The notes beneath the pieces were generated by a model that made no database searches, was not told the DNA's origin, and saw only the letters and a program-made list of their open reading frames with translations. Shown piece after piece: positions 14,954 to 21,951 of a DNA stretch of 29,370 bases; the stretch's first letter is position 1, and every line of letters begins with the position of its first letter. A program made the translations under genes and the position numbers. The stretch comes from Patescibacteria group bacterium (GTDB lineage: Bacteria > Patescibacteriota > Minisyncoccia > Phycocordibacterales > GWA1-40-21): assembly GCA_018971765.1 (NCBI GenBank), contig JAGXAA010000002.1, positions 1 to 29,370 of the forward strand. The letters run 5' to 3'.

Positions 14954-16680
14954 TTATGTTAAACGGGAAAATCAAAAAAATATTTGGCTGGAGTCGGCGG
15001 TCTCGGCGGCTGATGAAATCAAACAGAGACATCGATCCGGATGAGATTTTTCTTGACTCGAGCAATTTGCCGAAATTCGACACCCATCAGTTTGAAGGAA
15101 GAATCGTCAGTTCGATTTCCAAAAGAAGCATCACTTTTTTGGCTGTCTTTTTCGCATTCATATTCGCCTTGTTTTCCGTGAAAATCTGGAATCTGCAGGT
15201 CGTCAAAGGTTCGGAATATTCGGCGCGGAGCGAGAATAATCGCTTGCGCCACACGACAATATTTCCTTTGCGCGGCGTAATTTATGACAGAAACGGCAAA
15301 GAGCTCGCGTGGAACACTCTTGGCGAGGGCAAAGAATTCGCTCTAAGAAAATACCTCGATCTTCCCGGACTCTCCCATATCTTGGGATACGTCAAATATC
15401 CGGCGAAAGATTCTTCCGGATTTTATTACAATGAAAATTATGTGGGCAAAACGGGCGTTGAAAAATTTTTTAACGATGAACTTTCCGGAGAAAGCGGTCT
15501 CAAGATAATAGAGACGAACGCTTTGGGAAAAATTCAATCGGAAAGCGTCATTCGTCCGCCCAAAAACGGAAATAACGTCAATCTATCGATCGATGCGGAA
15601 GTGCAGAATAAATTGCATGAATCGATATCGAACTTGGCAAAACAGGCGGGATTTTCGGGCGGAGCCGGGGTGATTATGGACGCGCGAAGCGGAGAAGTGC
15701 TGGCTCTGTCAAGCTATCCGGAATACAGCTCGCAGATTCTTTCGGACGGGACGAATATCGGAGCGATAAAAAAATATGTGGAAGACAAAAATAAACCTTT
15801 TTTGAACAGAGTCACGGATGGTCTTTACACTCCCGGTTCCATCATAAAACCTTTCGTCGCTTTGGGGGCGCTCACTGAAAAAATCATTTCTCCTTCAGAT
15901 TTGATATTTAGCGGCGGGTCAATCAAAGTGCCTAACATCTATAATCCAAACAAGCCCTCGGTCTTCACGGAAGTGAAGGCTCACGGCTATGTCGATATGA
16001 GGAAAGCCCTGGCCGAATCGTCAAATGTTTATTTTTATGAAATAGGCGGAGGGTATGAAAATCAGAAGGGGCTTGGAATTTCCAATATTGAAAAGTACGT
16101 GAGATTGTTCGGTTTCGGAAGCGATTTTCCGGAAGGATTTTTCTCCGGCAAATCCGGAACCGTTCCCAATCCCGAATGGAAAAAAGAAAATTTCACCGAT
16201 CAGGAATGGAGGGTGGGAGACACTTACAACACTTCAATAGGGCAATACGGTTTCCAAATAACTCCGATTCAAGCCGTTCGAGCCGTCTCCGCGATAGCGA
16301 ACGGAGGCAAACTCGTGGACACTTCAATCATTTTAGATTCTCCCGACGGCGGCGCGAAATCAATTGACATCAAGAGCGAGGATTTTCAAGTCGTAAGGGA
16401 GGGCATGAGGGGAGCGGTGCAATTTGGCACGGCTGTCGGACTGAATATTCCTCAAGTCGAAGTGGCGGCGAAGACGGGAACGGCGGAGCTCGGCTCTGAT
16501 AAAAAATTCGTGAATTCATGGGTGATCGGTTTCTTCCCTTACAAAAATCCAAGATACGCTTTTGCCGTGCTTATGGAACACGGTCCGAGCGCCAACCTAA
16601 TCGGAGGCCTGTATGTGATGAGAGGAGTTTTGGATTGGATGAGCGCCAACGCTCCCCAGTATTTGCAGTCTGCCGATTGA
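14950..16680 (+). CDS. mrdA: Penicillin-binding protein 2 (elongation transpeptidase)
   Basis: A 576-residue class B PBP that cross-links peptidoglycan during elongation. One membrane segment lies at about residues 60-80. The dimerisation/pedestal part contains LRGVIYDRNGKELAWN. The transpeptidase domain has S297-I-I-K300 in TPGSIIKPF, S357-S-N359 in AESSNVYFYE and K508-T-G510 in AAKTGTAELG, all three catalytic motifs intact. ATGA overlap with mreD indicates translational coupling. The usual glycosyltransferase partner RodA is not in this window. Confidence 0.96.
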   Translation: MIMLNGKIKKIFGWSRRSRRLMKSNRDIDPDEIFLDSSNLPKFDTHQFEGRIVSSISKRSITFLAVFFAFIFALFSVKIWNLQVVKGSEYSARSENNRLRHTTIFPLRGVIYDRNGKELAWNTLGEGKEFALRKYLDLPGLSHILGYVKYPAKDSSGFYYNENYVGKTGVEKFFNDELSGESGLKIIETNALGKIQSESVIRPPKNGNNVNLSIDAEVQNKLHESISNLAKQAGFSGGAGVIMDARSGEVLALSSYPEYSSQILSDGTNIGAIKKYVEDKNKPFLNRVTDGLYTPGSIIKPFVALGALTEKIISPSDLIFSGGSIKVPNIYNPNKPSVFTEVKAHGYVDMRKALAESSNVYFYEIGGGYENQKGLGISNIEKYVRLFGFGSDFPEGFFSGKSGTVPNPEWKKENFTDQEWRVGDTYNTSIGQYGFQITPIQAVRAVSAIANGGKLVDTSIILDSPDGGAKSIDIKSEDFQVVREGMRGAVQFGTAVGLNIPQVEVAAKTGTAELGSDKKFVNSWVIGFFPYKNPRYAFAVLMEHGPSANLIGGLYVMRGVLDWMSANAPQYLQSAD

Positions 16681-16706
16681 TATTTTATCTCAATTGATGA
16701 TAAAAT
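16677..16706 (+). promoter_or_regulatory. Putative leaderless promoter of dgkA
   Basis: TTGATA at 16677-16682 (overlapping the mrdA stop) and TAAAAT at 16701-16706 are separated by 18 bases. The ATG at 16713 is 6 bases after the -10 box, so transcription would start at about the start codon. The string TAAAATTTTCAAATG closely copies TATAATTTTCATATG before the holB-like gene. Confidence 0.5.
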
Positions 16707-16712
16707 TTTCAA

Positions 16713-17069
16713 ATGAAAAAATTTCGCAAGAGTTTCAAAGCGGCGACCAATGGCATAAAGGAGACTCTGATCTTTGAGAGGAATTTTAAAATAATGCTGG
16801 TTATGGCTTTGATGATAGTAGGCTTGATGTTTTATTTTCCCACTTCTCGAACCGAAAAAGCGATTCTCTCCACCGCTATTTTTGCGGTGCTCACTTTGGA
16901 AATGGTAAACATCGTCATCGAGCGGCTTCTCGATTTCGTTCATCCCGGGCATCATGAGGAAGTGAGAATCATAAAAGATCTGATCGCCGCCATAGTTTTA
17001 ATCGCCAGTTTTGGAGCGGCGGTAATCGGACTCATAGTATTTTGGCCTTACATTACTGGGGTAAAATGA
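16713..17069 (+). CDS. dgkA: Diacylglycerol/undecaprenol kinase family protein
   Basis: A 118-residue integral membrane kinase with about three membrane segments. The family signature is visible as LTLEMVNIVIERLLDF (usual form ELxNTAIExxVD) followed by EVRIIKDLIAAIVLIAS (usual form KDxAAGAVL). The Gram-positive type phosphorylates undecaprenol, the lipid carrier for wall precursors; the E. coli type uses diacylglycerol. Placement after mrdA favours the undecaprenol role, but this is an inference. A bidirectional terminator starts at its stop codon. Confidence 0.9.
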   Translation: MKKFRKSFKAATNGIKETLIFERNFKIMLVMALMIVGLMFYFPTSRTEKAILSTAIFAVLTLEMVNIVIERLLDFVHPGHHEEVRIIKDLIAAIVLIASFGAAVIGLIVFWPYITGVK

Positions 17070-17118
17070 AAACCAGAATCAAATTTTAGTCTTTAAACTA
17101 AAATCGATTCTGGTTTTT
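17069..17118. terminator. Bidirectional intrinsic terminator between dgkA and the HAD gene
   Basis: AAAACCAGAATC (17069-17080) pairs with GATTCTGGTTTT (17106-17117), and ATTTTAGT pairs with ACTAAAAT inside it, leaving a 6-base loop. A T-run follows on the plus strand and A-runs give a T-run on the minus strand. It serves both convergent genes. Confidence 0.9.
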
Positions 17119-17133
17119 GAACCGTCCGCTATT

Positions 17134-17673
17134 TTAAGCAGGCAAATCGATAGGGTCCATCGCCTGCAGTCCAAAGTTTTTGGCGAGCGCTCTTGCTTCA
17201 GCAAGATCATCGACAAAAACTACATTATTTTTTTTCAAACCATTCTTCTTAACAAAACAAAGAAGGTTTTCAAACACTTCTTTGTCCGGTTTGGTTTTTT
17301 GCGACACAAAAACCTCCTTTTCGGAATAAATAAAAAAATTCAAGAGACTTTTTCGCGTTTGAACAAATGCAAGATTTTTAATGTCAATACCCAACACCTC
17401 CAGATATTGACATAAGGAAAACAAACTTCTGTCGGTTAATATTCCGATGGGAAAATTATTTTCCTTCACAAGATTGTGAATGTTTTTGTGAGCGACAACT
17501 TTCTTTATTTTAAAAAGAAAGCCGAAGAAATCTACAATCTCGCTTAACGCCAAACATATATTTGGCGGGCGAGACAGACCGATCTTTTTAAAAATGCGCC
17601 TGCAAAGTTTTTCGATTCTGCTTGACGGGATTATTGTCCCGTCAAAATCAAGAATGAATAGGACTGTCCTCAT
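17134..17673 (-). CDS. HAD-superfamily hydrolase
   Basis: A 179-residue soluble protein. HAD motif I is LDFDGT (nucleophile D9, acid D11), motif II is in GILTDRS, a lysine in QKTKPDKEVFENLL serves as motif III, and motif IV is NVVFVDDLAEARAL. It is likely a phosphatase of unknown substrate; the small helical cap resembles phosphoglycolate-phosphatase-like members. Unlike most genes here it has a clear Shine-Dalgarno string AAAGGAG 8 bases before the ATG. That, and its isolation on the minus strand, suggest it was acquired. Its promoter is back to back with that of the methyltransferase gene. Confidence 0.83.
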   Translation of the reverse strand: MRTVLFILDFDGTIIPSSRIEKLCRRIFKKIGLSRPPNICLALSEIVDFFGFLFKIKKVVAHKNIHNLVKENNFPIGILTDRSLFSLCQYLEVLGIDIKNLAFVQTRKSLLNFFIYSEKEVFVSQKTKPDKEVFENLLCFVKKNGLKKNNVVFVDDLAEARALAKNFGLQAMDPIDLPA

Positions 17674-17747
17674 TCACCGACTCCTTTCTTTTCAAAAAAC
17701 ACGAAATAAAAAACTATCTTGCGACAGATTACACCTTTTTGGTCAAA

Positions 17748-17784
17748 AGTCAAGGTTGCCCTCCTCTTTAAACGGCTATATAAT
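17748..17784. promoter_or_regulatory. Back-to-back divergent promoters
   Basis: Plus strand: TTGCCC at 17756-17761 and TATAAT at 17779-17784 with 17-base spacing, 51 bases before the methyltransferase ATG. Minus strand: TTGACT (plus-strand AGTCAA 17748-17753) with a weaker TAATCT 16 bases further toward the HAD gene. The two -35 boxes are only 2 bases apart, so the two directions may compete for polymerase. Confidence 0.55.
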
Positions 17785-17835
17785 ATGCGCAATAAATTTA
17801 TTATTGCTCATTAATTCAATTCACTTCAAATTTTT

Positions 17836-18363
17836 ATGTTCTCCGATCCGGCAAAAAATATCGAACAATTCGGACTTTCTAAAGGGATGTTCGTGGCTGA
17901 TTTTGGCGCCGGTTCGGGATTTTACGCGATGTCCGCCGCCAAAGCGGTGGGGGATAAAGGAAGAATCTACGCGATTGATGTCCAAAAAGATTTGCTTCAG
18001 AGAATAAAAAATCAAGCCAATACGGAACGAATGCCGAATATCGAGATAATTTGGGGCGATGTGGAGAAAATAGGAGGAACGAAGCTAAAAGACGATTCGA
18101 TTGACGCCGTGATAATCGCCAACATTCTCTTTCAAGCGGCGGAGAAAAATAATATTTGCCTTGAAGCGACAAGAATTTTAAAAAGAGGCGGAAGAGCGCT
18201 TGTGGTCGATTGGCGCGACTCTTTCGGCGGACTGGGGCCAAAACAAAGCGATGTTTTTTCGTCGTCCGTCGCGAAAGAAATTTTTCAGAAAAATAATTTC
18301 GCGCTCGAAAGGGAATTCAACGCCGGCGAACATCATTACGGGTTAATTTTTAAAAAACAATGA
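17836..18363 (+). CDS. Class I SAM-dependent methyltransferase
   Basis: A 175-residue Rossmann-fold methyltransferase. Motif I is VADFGAGSGFYAMSAAKAVG, the acidic end of strand 2 is IYAIDVQKDLL, DSIDAVIIANILFQ holds motif IV, and LKRGGRALVVDWRD holds the post-motif region. It resembles UbiE/COQ5-type and arsenite-methyltransferase-like small enzymes, but the substrate cannot be read from the sequence. The ATG at 17836 follows a good promoter. The next gene overlaps by 4 bases (ATGA), so the two are translated together. Confidence 0.88.
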   Translation: MFSDPAKNIEQFGLSKGMFVADFGAGSGFYAMSAAKAVGDKGRIYAIDVQKDLLQRIKNQANTERMPNIEIIWGDVEKIGGTKLKDDSIDAVIIANILFQAAEKNNICLEATRILKRGGRALVVDWRDSFGGLGPKQSDVFSSSVAKEIFQKNNFALEREFNAGEHHYGLIFKKQ

Positions 18364-19649
18364 GCAATTTTAGAATAGCGCTTACCGCAATATTCGCGAT
18401 TTTCATCGTAGTCGGCGTTATTATGTTTTCTCTTTCTCGCGGAGGTTCAAGCGGCGCGGGGGAGGAAATAACCCTCTGGGGGACTATTCCGGAATCGCTC
18501 TTCGTCAAATACTTGGACAGCGTTAATTTAAACAGAAAAAACAAAGTATTGATCAAATATGTCGCGAAAGAAGCCAGTTCTTTTGACGCTGAATTTGTCG
18601 AGGCCTTGGCGAGCGGCACGGGGCCGGACGCCATTCTCCTTCCTCAAGACTCGATTCTTCGCCATAAAGACAAGATATATCCGATTCCTTACGGCACTCT
18701 TTCCGAGCGCGCTTTCAAAGACACTTTCATCCAAGAAGCGGAGCTTTATCTCTTTCCTGAGGGTATTATCGCTCTTCCTTTCACGATTGACCCTTTGGTG
18801 ATGTATTGGAACAGAGACATATTCACCGATGCCCTTATGGCGCAAGCGCCGTCTTATTGGGATGAATTTCCTTCTCTTGTCGGAAAAATCACAAAAGTCG
18901 ACAGCCAGCTGAACATCTTAAGAAGCGCGGCGGCATTGGGCGAATTCAGAAATATCGCAAGCGCCAAGGAAATAATTTCAATGCTCATATTTCAAGCGGG
19001 CAATCCCATCGTCAAAAACGATAACGGCAAGACGACAGCCGTTTTGAGCGACAGGATGGATTCGGCCATACCTCCTTCGGAAGCGGCGCTTCGCTTTTAC
19101 GCCGAGTTTTCAAATCCGTCAAAGACTTCTTACTCATGGAACAGGGCGCTCCCTCTTTCCACCTCTTATTTCTTAAGCGGAGATTTGGCGGTTTACTTCG
19201 GTTTCGCCTCGGAATTCGACGGAATTAAAATAAAAAATCCCAATCTTAATTTTGATGTCGCCGTTGTTCCGCAGAGAAGGGGCGCGAATACGAAAACCAC
19301 TTTTGGCGCGATGCAAGGCTTTGCTCTAGTCAAATCTTCCAAAAAATTATCGTCCGCTTGGAGCGCGATATCGACTCTCGCCAATAAGGACAATCTTTCG
19401 CTGTGGACAAAAACATCGGGATTGCCTCCCGTTCGGAGAGACTTGCTAAGCGCCGGTTCGGCTGACCCCGTCGGCTCAGTTTTTTACGCCTCCGCGATAA
19501 TATCCAAAGGGTGGCTTGATCCGAACAAGGAAGAGACTAATGCCGTATTTCAAAATATGGTAGAATCGATAATATCGGGAAAATCAATGCTTGACGAGGC
19601 TGTTCATCAAGCCGATCTTGAATTGCAAAGTATTCTGCCTCAAAAATAA
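18360..19649 (+). CDS. Membrane-anchored extracellular solute-binding protein
   Basis: A 429-residue product with an N-terminal membrane segment (about residues 5-26) and a two-lobed family 1 solute-binding domain. Indicators are EITLWGTIPESLF, TGPDAILLPQDSI, IIALPFTIDPLVMYWNRDIF, FLSGDLAVYFGFASEF and TTFGAMQGFALVKSSK. These resemble sugar-binding proteins of ABC importers. There is no lipobox cysteine, so the anchor is an uncleaved helix. No ABC permease or ATPase gene is in the window, so import is not established; a surface-attachment role is equally possible. It overlaps the methyltransferase gene by 4 bases and is 8 bases before the first pilin-like gene. Confidence 0.85.
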   Translation: MSNFRIALTAIFAIFIVVGVIMFSLSRGGSSGAGEEITLWGTIPESLFVKYLDSVNLNRKNKVLIKYVAKEASSFDAEFVEALASGTGPDAILLPQDSILRHKDKIYPIPYGTLSERAFKDTFIQEAELYLFPEGIIALPFTIDPLVMYWNRDIFTDALMAQAPSYWDEFPSLVGKITKVDSQLNILRSAAALGEFRNIASAKEIISMLIFQAGNPIVKNDNGKTTAVLSDRMDSAIPPSEAALRFYAEFSNPSKTSYSWNRALPLSTSYFLSGDLAVYFGFASEFDGIKIKNPNLNFDVAVVPQRRGANTKTTFGAMQGFALVKSSKKLSSAWSAISTLANKDNLSLWTKTSGLPPVRRDLLSAGSADPVGSVFYASAIISKGWLDPNKEETNAVFQNMVESIISGKSMLDEAVHQADLELQSILPQK

Positions 19650-19657
19650 AAAATTTT

Positions 19658-20296
19658 ATGAAATGTTTAAAATTTCCAATAATGACGGCATTTTTGTTTT
19701 TTTTGAGCGTTGCGTTTCCTCTTTCAAGCTATGCCGCTTATTCCGGCAGCCCCAATCCGATAAGTCCCGGTTTCCAGCTTGTGCCCTGCGACGGCGTTTA
19801 TGTTCCCTGCGATTTCAACGCGCTGATGGAGCTCGTGAACAGAATCATCAGCTTCATTTTTTACCTTTCAATCCCTCTCGCCGCCATATCATTCTCTTAC
19901 GCCGGTTATCTTTATGTGAGCGCCGCGGGAAGCGAAGACAAGATCAAAGAAGCGCACAAAATTTTCGGGAAAGTTATGTGGGGGTTTATTTTGATGTCTT
20001 CAGCGTGGCTTATCGTCTATAGCATAACCAGCGTTCTTCTCGGCAACGATTTCAAAAATTCCAAAAGCAATCTTTTGAGAAATAACGGCGTTCAGAGCGG
20101 CAGTGGAAGCGGTAGCGGCGTTAATGGCGGAAGCGGAGGCGAAGCTGTCGGCAACGGATACAATAGCAGTGTCAGAGTTGGGATTATTAATAGAGGCGCA
20201 ACAGATGCGAAAAATCTCCAGTTTGATTTTGGAGATCAGAATAGCAGCGCGATTACGGATGTGAAAGACCTTCCGTTTAAATTTGGCAATCAGTAG
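19658..20296 (+). CDS. T4SS pilin-like protein, paralogue 1
   Basis: A 212-residue product with a signal peptide (FLFFLSVAFPLSSYA). Its two-helix core spans about residues 60-128: MELVNRIISFIFYLSIPLAAISFSYAGYLYVSAAGSEDKIKEAHKIFGKVMWGFILMSSAWLIVYSITS. The plan (helix, glycine/serine turn with charged loop, helix) fits the TrbC/VirB2-like T4SS pilin family frequent in Parcubacteria. The C-terminal region is Gly/Ser-rich and then holds an imperfect repeat, TDAKNLQFDFGDQ and TDVKDLPFKFGNQ. It heads a five-gene tandem array. The extra tail may be surface-exposed; that is inference. Confidence 0.75.
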   Translation: MKCLKFPIMTAFLFFLSVAFPLSSYAAYSGSPNPISPGFQLVPCDGVYVPCDFNALMELVNRIISFIFYLSIPLAAISFSYAGYLYVSAAGSEDKIKEAHKIFGKVMWGFILMSSAWLIVYSITSVLLGNDFKNSKSNLLRNNGVQSGSGSGSGVNGGSGGEAVGNGYNSSVRVGIINRGATDAKNLQFDFGDQNSSAITDVKDLPFKFGNQ

Positions 20297-20320
20297 TCTT
20301 AAAATTTTAAAATCATTTTT

Positions 20321-20749
20321 ATGAAAAAATTAAATAAAAGGAAAATAGCGGTGATTACGGGGGCGGCGATTTTGTTATTTTTCGCACTGACTTTTCAACC
20401 TATCGTTTCGTTTGCCGCTCTAGACACTGAAGGCGGCAATAACGACAGTGGAAGAAGCGGCAACATCATCACGCTCAGAAATCCCCTCGGCAATAATATC
20501 AACAATCTCCCCGCATTCATCTATATGATCCTTGACATAGTCTTTCGCATCGGAGCGATTATGGCGGTCTTGGTCTTAATGTATGTCGGCTTTATGTTCG
20601 TAAGCGCGAGAGGCGACACGGAAAAGCTTGAGACGGCAAGAAGAGCTTTTCTTTGGACCGTCATCGGCATAGCTCTGCTTCTAGGAGGCAGGCTTATCGC
20701 GAGCATTATAGGCAACACCATAAGTCAAGTTTCCACGGGGATATACTAG
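20321..20749 (+). CDS. T4SS pilin-like protein, paralogue 2
   Basis: A 142-residue product with a signal peptide (GAAILLFFALTFQPIVSFA) and a core FIYMILDIVFRIGAIMAVLVLMYVGFMFVSARGDTEKLETARRAFLWTVIGIALLLGGRLIASIIGNT. The core keeps the two membrane helices and the charged loop seen in the other four copies. It is likely a pilin subunit of a surface conduit or adhesion filament, but no assembly ATPase or core complex gene is in the window. Its stop codon lies in the left arm of palindrome C (20748-20936), so the element directly abuts the coding end. Confidence 0.8.
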   Translation: MKKLNKRKIAVITGAAILLFFALTFQPIVSFAALDTEGGNNDSGRSGNIITLRNPLGNNINNLPAFIYMILDIVFRIGAIMAVLVLMYVGFMFVSARGDTEKLETARRAFLWTVIGIALLLGGRLIASIIGNTISQVSTGIY

Positions 20750-20936
20750 AACCCATTTCAAAAATAATGAATAATCTAAACACCCAAATTTCGAGGAAAA
20801 AACAGAGGATGAGGAAGGAGGCGCAACTTTCGTTGCGACGACTGACGAAACTCTGTTTTTTGCCGAAATTTGGGCGTTTGGATATTCAAGCATTTTCAGT
20901 ATAGCTTTATAAGCGTTTATTTTTGAGATGGGTTCT
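20748..20936 (+). repeat. Element C: large nested palindrome between two pilin-like genes
   Basis: The outer arms of 20 bases (20748-20767 and 20917-20936, AGAACCCATTTCAAAAATAA) pair fully if one G-U wobble is allowed. Inside, CCCAAATTTCG (20783-20793) pairs with CGAAATTTGGG (20864-20874), AAAAAACAGAG (20797-20807) pairs with CTCTGTTTTTT (20851-20861), and the apex is CGCAAC/GTTGCG with a TTTC loop (20822-20837). It has a nested plan like family B but no shared sequence that I can see. Only one copy occurs in the window. Confidence 0.85.
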
Positions 20937-20946
20937 AATCAAAATT

Positions 20947-21735
20947 ATGAAGAAAATAACTAATCTTAATGGATTATCAATTACGAAACGGGAAAATTCA
21001 GGTCCTCGGGTCGCAAAATCTCTTTGTTTCTTAAATGTTTTTGCTCAACCAGATCGTAAATTTTTCCGTTTCGTAATTAAAAGTAATAGATTAAAATTAT
21101 CGGCGATTATCCTTATATTTCTGATTATGCCGGCAATCACTTTCGCTTTTACGCGCGGTCCGGACGGTTATAATTATTACGACTATCAATCAAACTATCC
21201 TATTGGCGGCCTAATATTCGGCGGAGGCAGTTTCGGCGGCAGCGGTCTATTTTGTTCCGGCGGTTACTATCCCACTTTCTGCAGCGTTATTGAATTTTTC
21301 CTAGGTCTTATAGGAAAATCAATTCCGATTCTTATTTCCATCTCCATTATAGTTTTCGTCTGGGGCGTATTCAGATATGTTATGTACGAAGGAGAAGACA
21401 GGCAAAAAAGCAGAGATGTGATGATGTACGGGATCATCGGTCTGTTTGTAATGGTGTCGGTCTGGGGTTTGGTCGCGCTGGTATATAACACTTTCGGCCT
21501 AAATAATACCAACAACTCCATCTATTATTACGGCAGTGGCGGATATGGCATCGGAAGCGGCGGGGGAGGCGGATTTAGCGGCAGCGGGAGCGGATTGGGA
21601 AAGGCGGCTTTTGACGGCAGTAGCTCTGGCAACGGCGGCGCAAATGACAACACTTCCGGAAGTCCCTTTGGTTTGCCGCCAATCAAGCTCGCTCCCAGCG
21701 ATTTGTCCTTACCGCTTAACACTTCCATAAAATAA
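20947..21735 (+). CDS. T4SS pilin-like protein, paralogue 3, carrying an in-frame palindromic insertion
   Basis: A 262-residue product if started at the ATG at 20947 (an upstream in-frame ATG at 20923 lies in palindrome C). Residues 12-44 are encoded by element A3, which interrupts a signal peptide. Without it the protein would read MKKITNLNGLS joined to NRLKLSAIILIFLIMPAITFA. No ATG, GTG or TTG lies in frame between A3 and the hydrophobic core, so translation must cross the element unless a rare start is used. The two-helix pilin core is at about residues 111-180 (IEFFLGLIGKSIPILISISIIVFVWGVFRYV ... MMYGIIGLFVMVSVWGLVALVY). A long Gly/Ser-rich tail follows. Confidence 0.75.
   Translation: MKKITNLNGLSITKRENSGPRVAKSLCFLNVFAQPDRKFFRFVIKSNRLKLSAIILIFLIMPAITFAFTRGPDGYNYYDYQSNYPIGGLIFGGGSFGGSGLFCSGGYYPTFCSVIEFFLGLIGKSIPILISISIIVFVWGVFRYVMYEGEDRQKSRDVMMYGIIGLFVMVSVWGLVALVYNTFGLNNTNNSIYYYGSGGYGIGSGGGGGFSGSGSGLGKAAFDGSSSGNGGANDNTSGSPFGLPPIKLAPSDLSLPLNTSIK
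20979..21078 (+). repeat. Family A palindromic element, copy A3, inside a coding region
   Basis: The arms are AATTACGAAACGGGAAAATT and AATTTTTCCGTTTCGTAATT, paired with one G-U and one mismatch further in. The core has GGTC/GATC (G-U allowed), GGT/ACC and GCAAAA/TTTTGC, with the diagnostic CCTCGGGTCGC and TGCTCAACCAGA. It keeps the reading frame open without stops across all 100 bases and adds about 33 residues (basic, with RPRV-like turns) to the N-terminal region of the surrounding pilin-like protein. Confidence 0.92.
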
Positions 21736-21753
21736 ACATAATAACTTATGATT

Positions 21754-21863
21754 CCGAATTACGAAACGCAAAATTTAGGTCCTCGGGTCGCAAAAACTCT
21801 TTAATGTTATCACAAGGTGTTTTTGCTCAACCAGACCATAAATTTTCGCGTTTCGTAATTCGG
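21754..21863 (+). repeat. Family A palindromic element, copy A4
   Basis: The arms are CCGAATTACGAAACGC and GCGTTTCGTAATTCGG, continued by AAAATTTA/TAAATTTT with one unpaired base. The core has GGTC/GACC, GGT/ACC and GCAAAAAC/GTTTTTGC. The first core pair is G-C here and A-T in A1 and A2, a two-sided change. The flanking ATT...GAT extends the palindrome. It lies between paralogues 3 and 4, just before the promoter of paralogue 4. Confidence 0.92.
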
Positions 21864-21880
21864 GATTATGCACAGCCCGC

Positions 21881-21908
21881 TTGCCTTTTATTGTATGAGA
21901 GTTATAAT
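21881..21908 (+). promoter_or_regulatory. Putative promoter of pilin-like paralogue 4
   Basis: TTGCCT at 21881-21886 and TATAAT at 21903-21908 are separated by 16 bases. The ATG at 21952 leaves a leader of about 37 bases. It starts 17 bases after element A4. Confidence 0.6.
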
Positions 21909-21951
21909 TTATTAACTTGAAAGAAAGTCAATTATTAATTATCAAATTCTT

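Noticed and set aside
17594..18007. Long plus-strand ORF of 137 codons across the HAD start and methyltransferase start
   Set aside because: It is antisense to the HAD N-terminus and out of frame with the methyltransferase, both of which have intact family motifs. Its sequence is not protein-like.
211..21863. CRISPR array or direct-repeat array
   Set aside because: The copies are thousands of bases apart or separated by genes, each is a palindrome of 90 bp or more, and there is no regular spacer pattern or cas gene.
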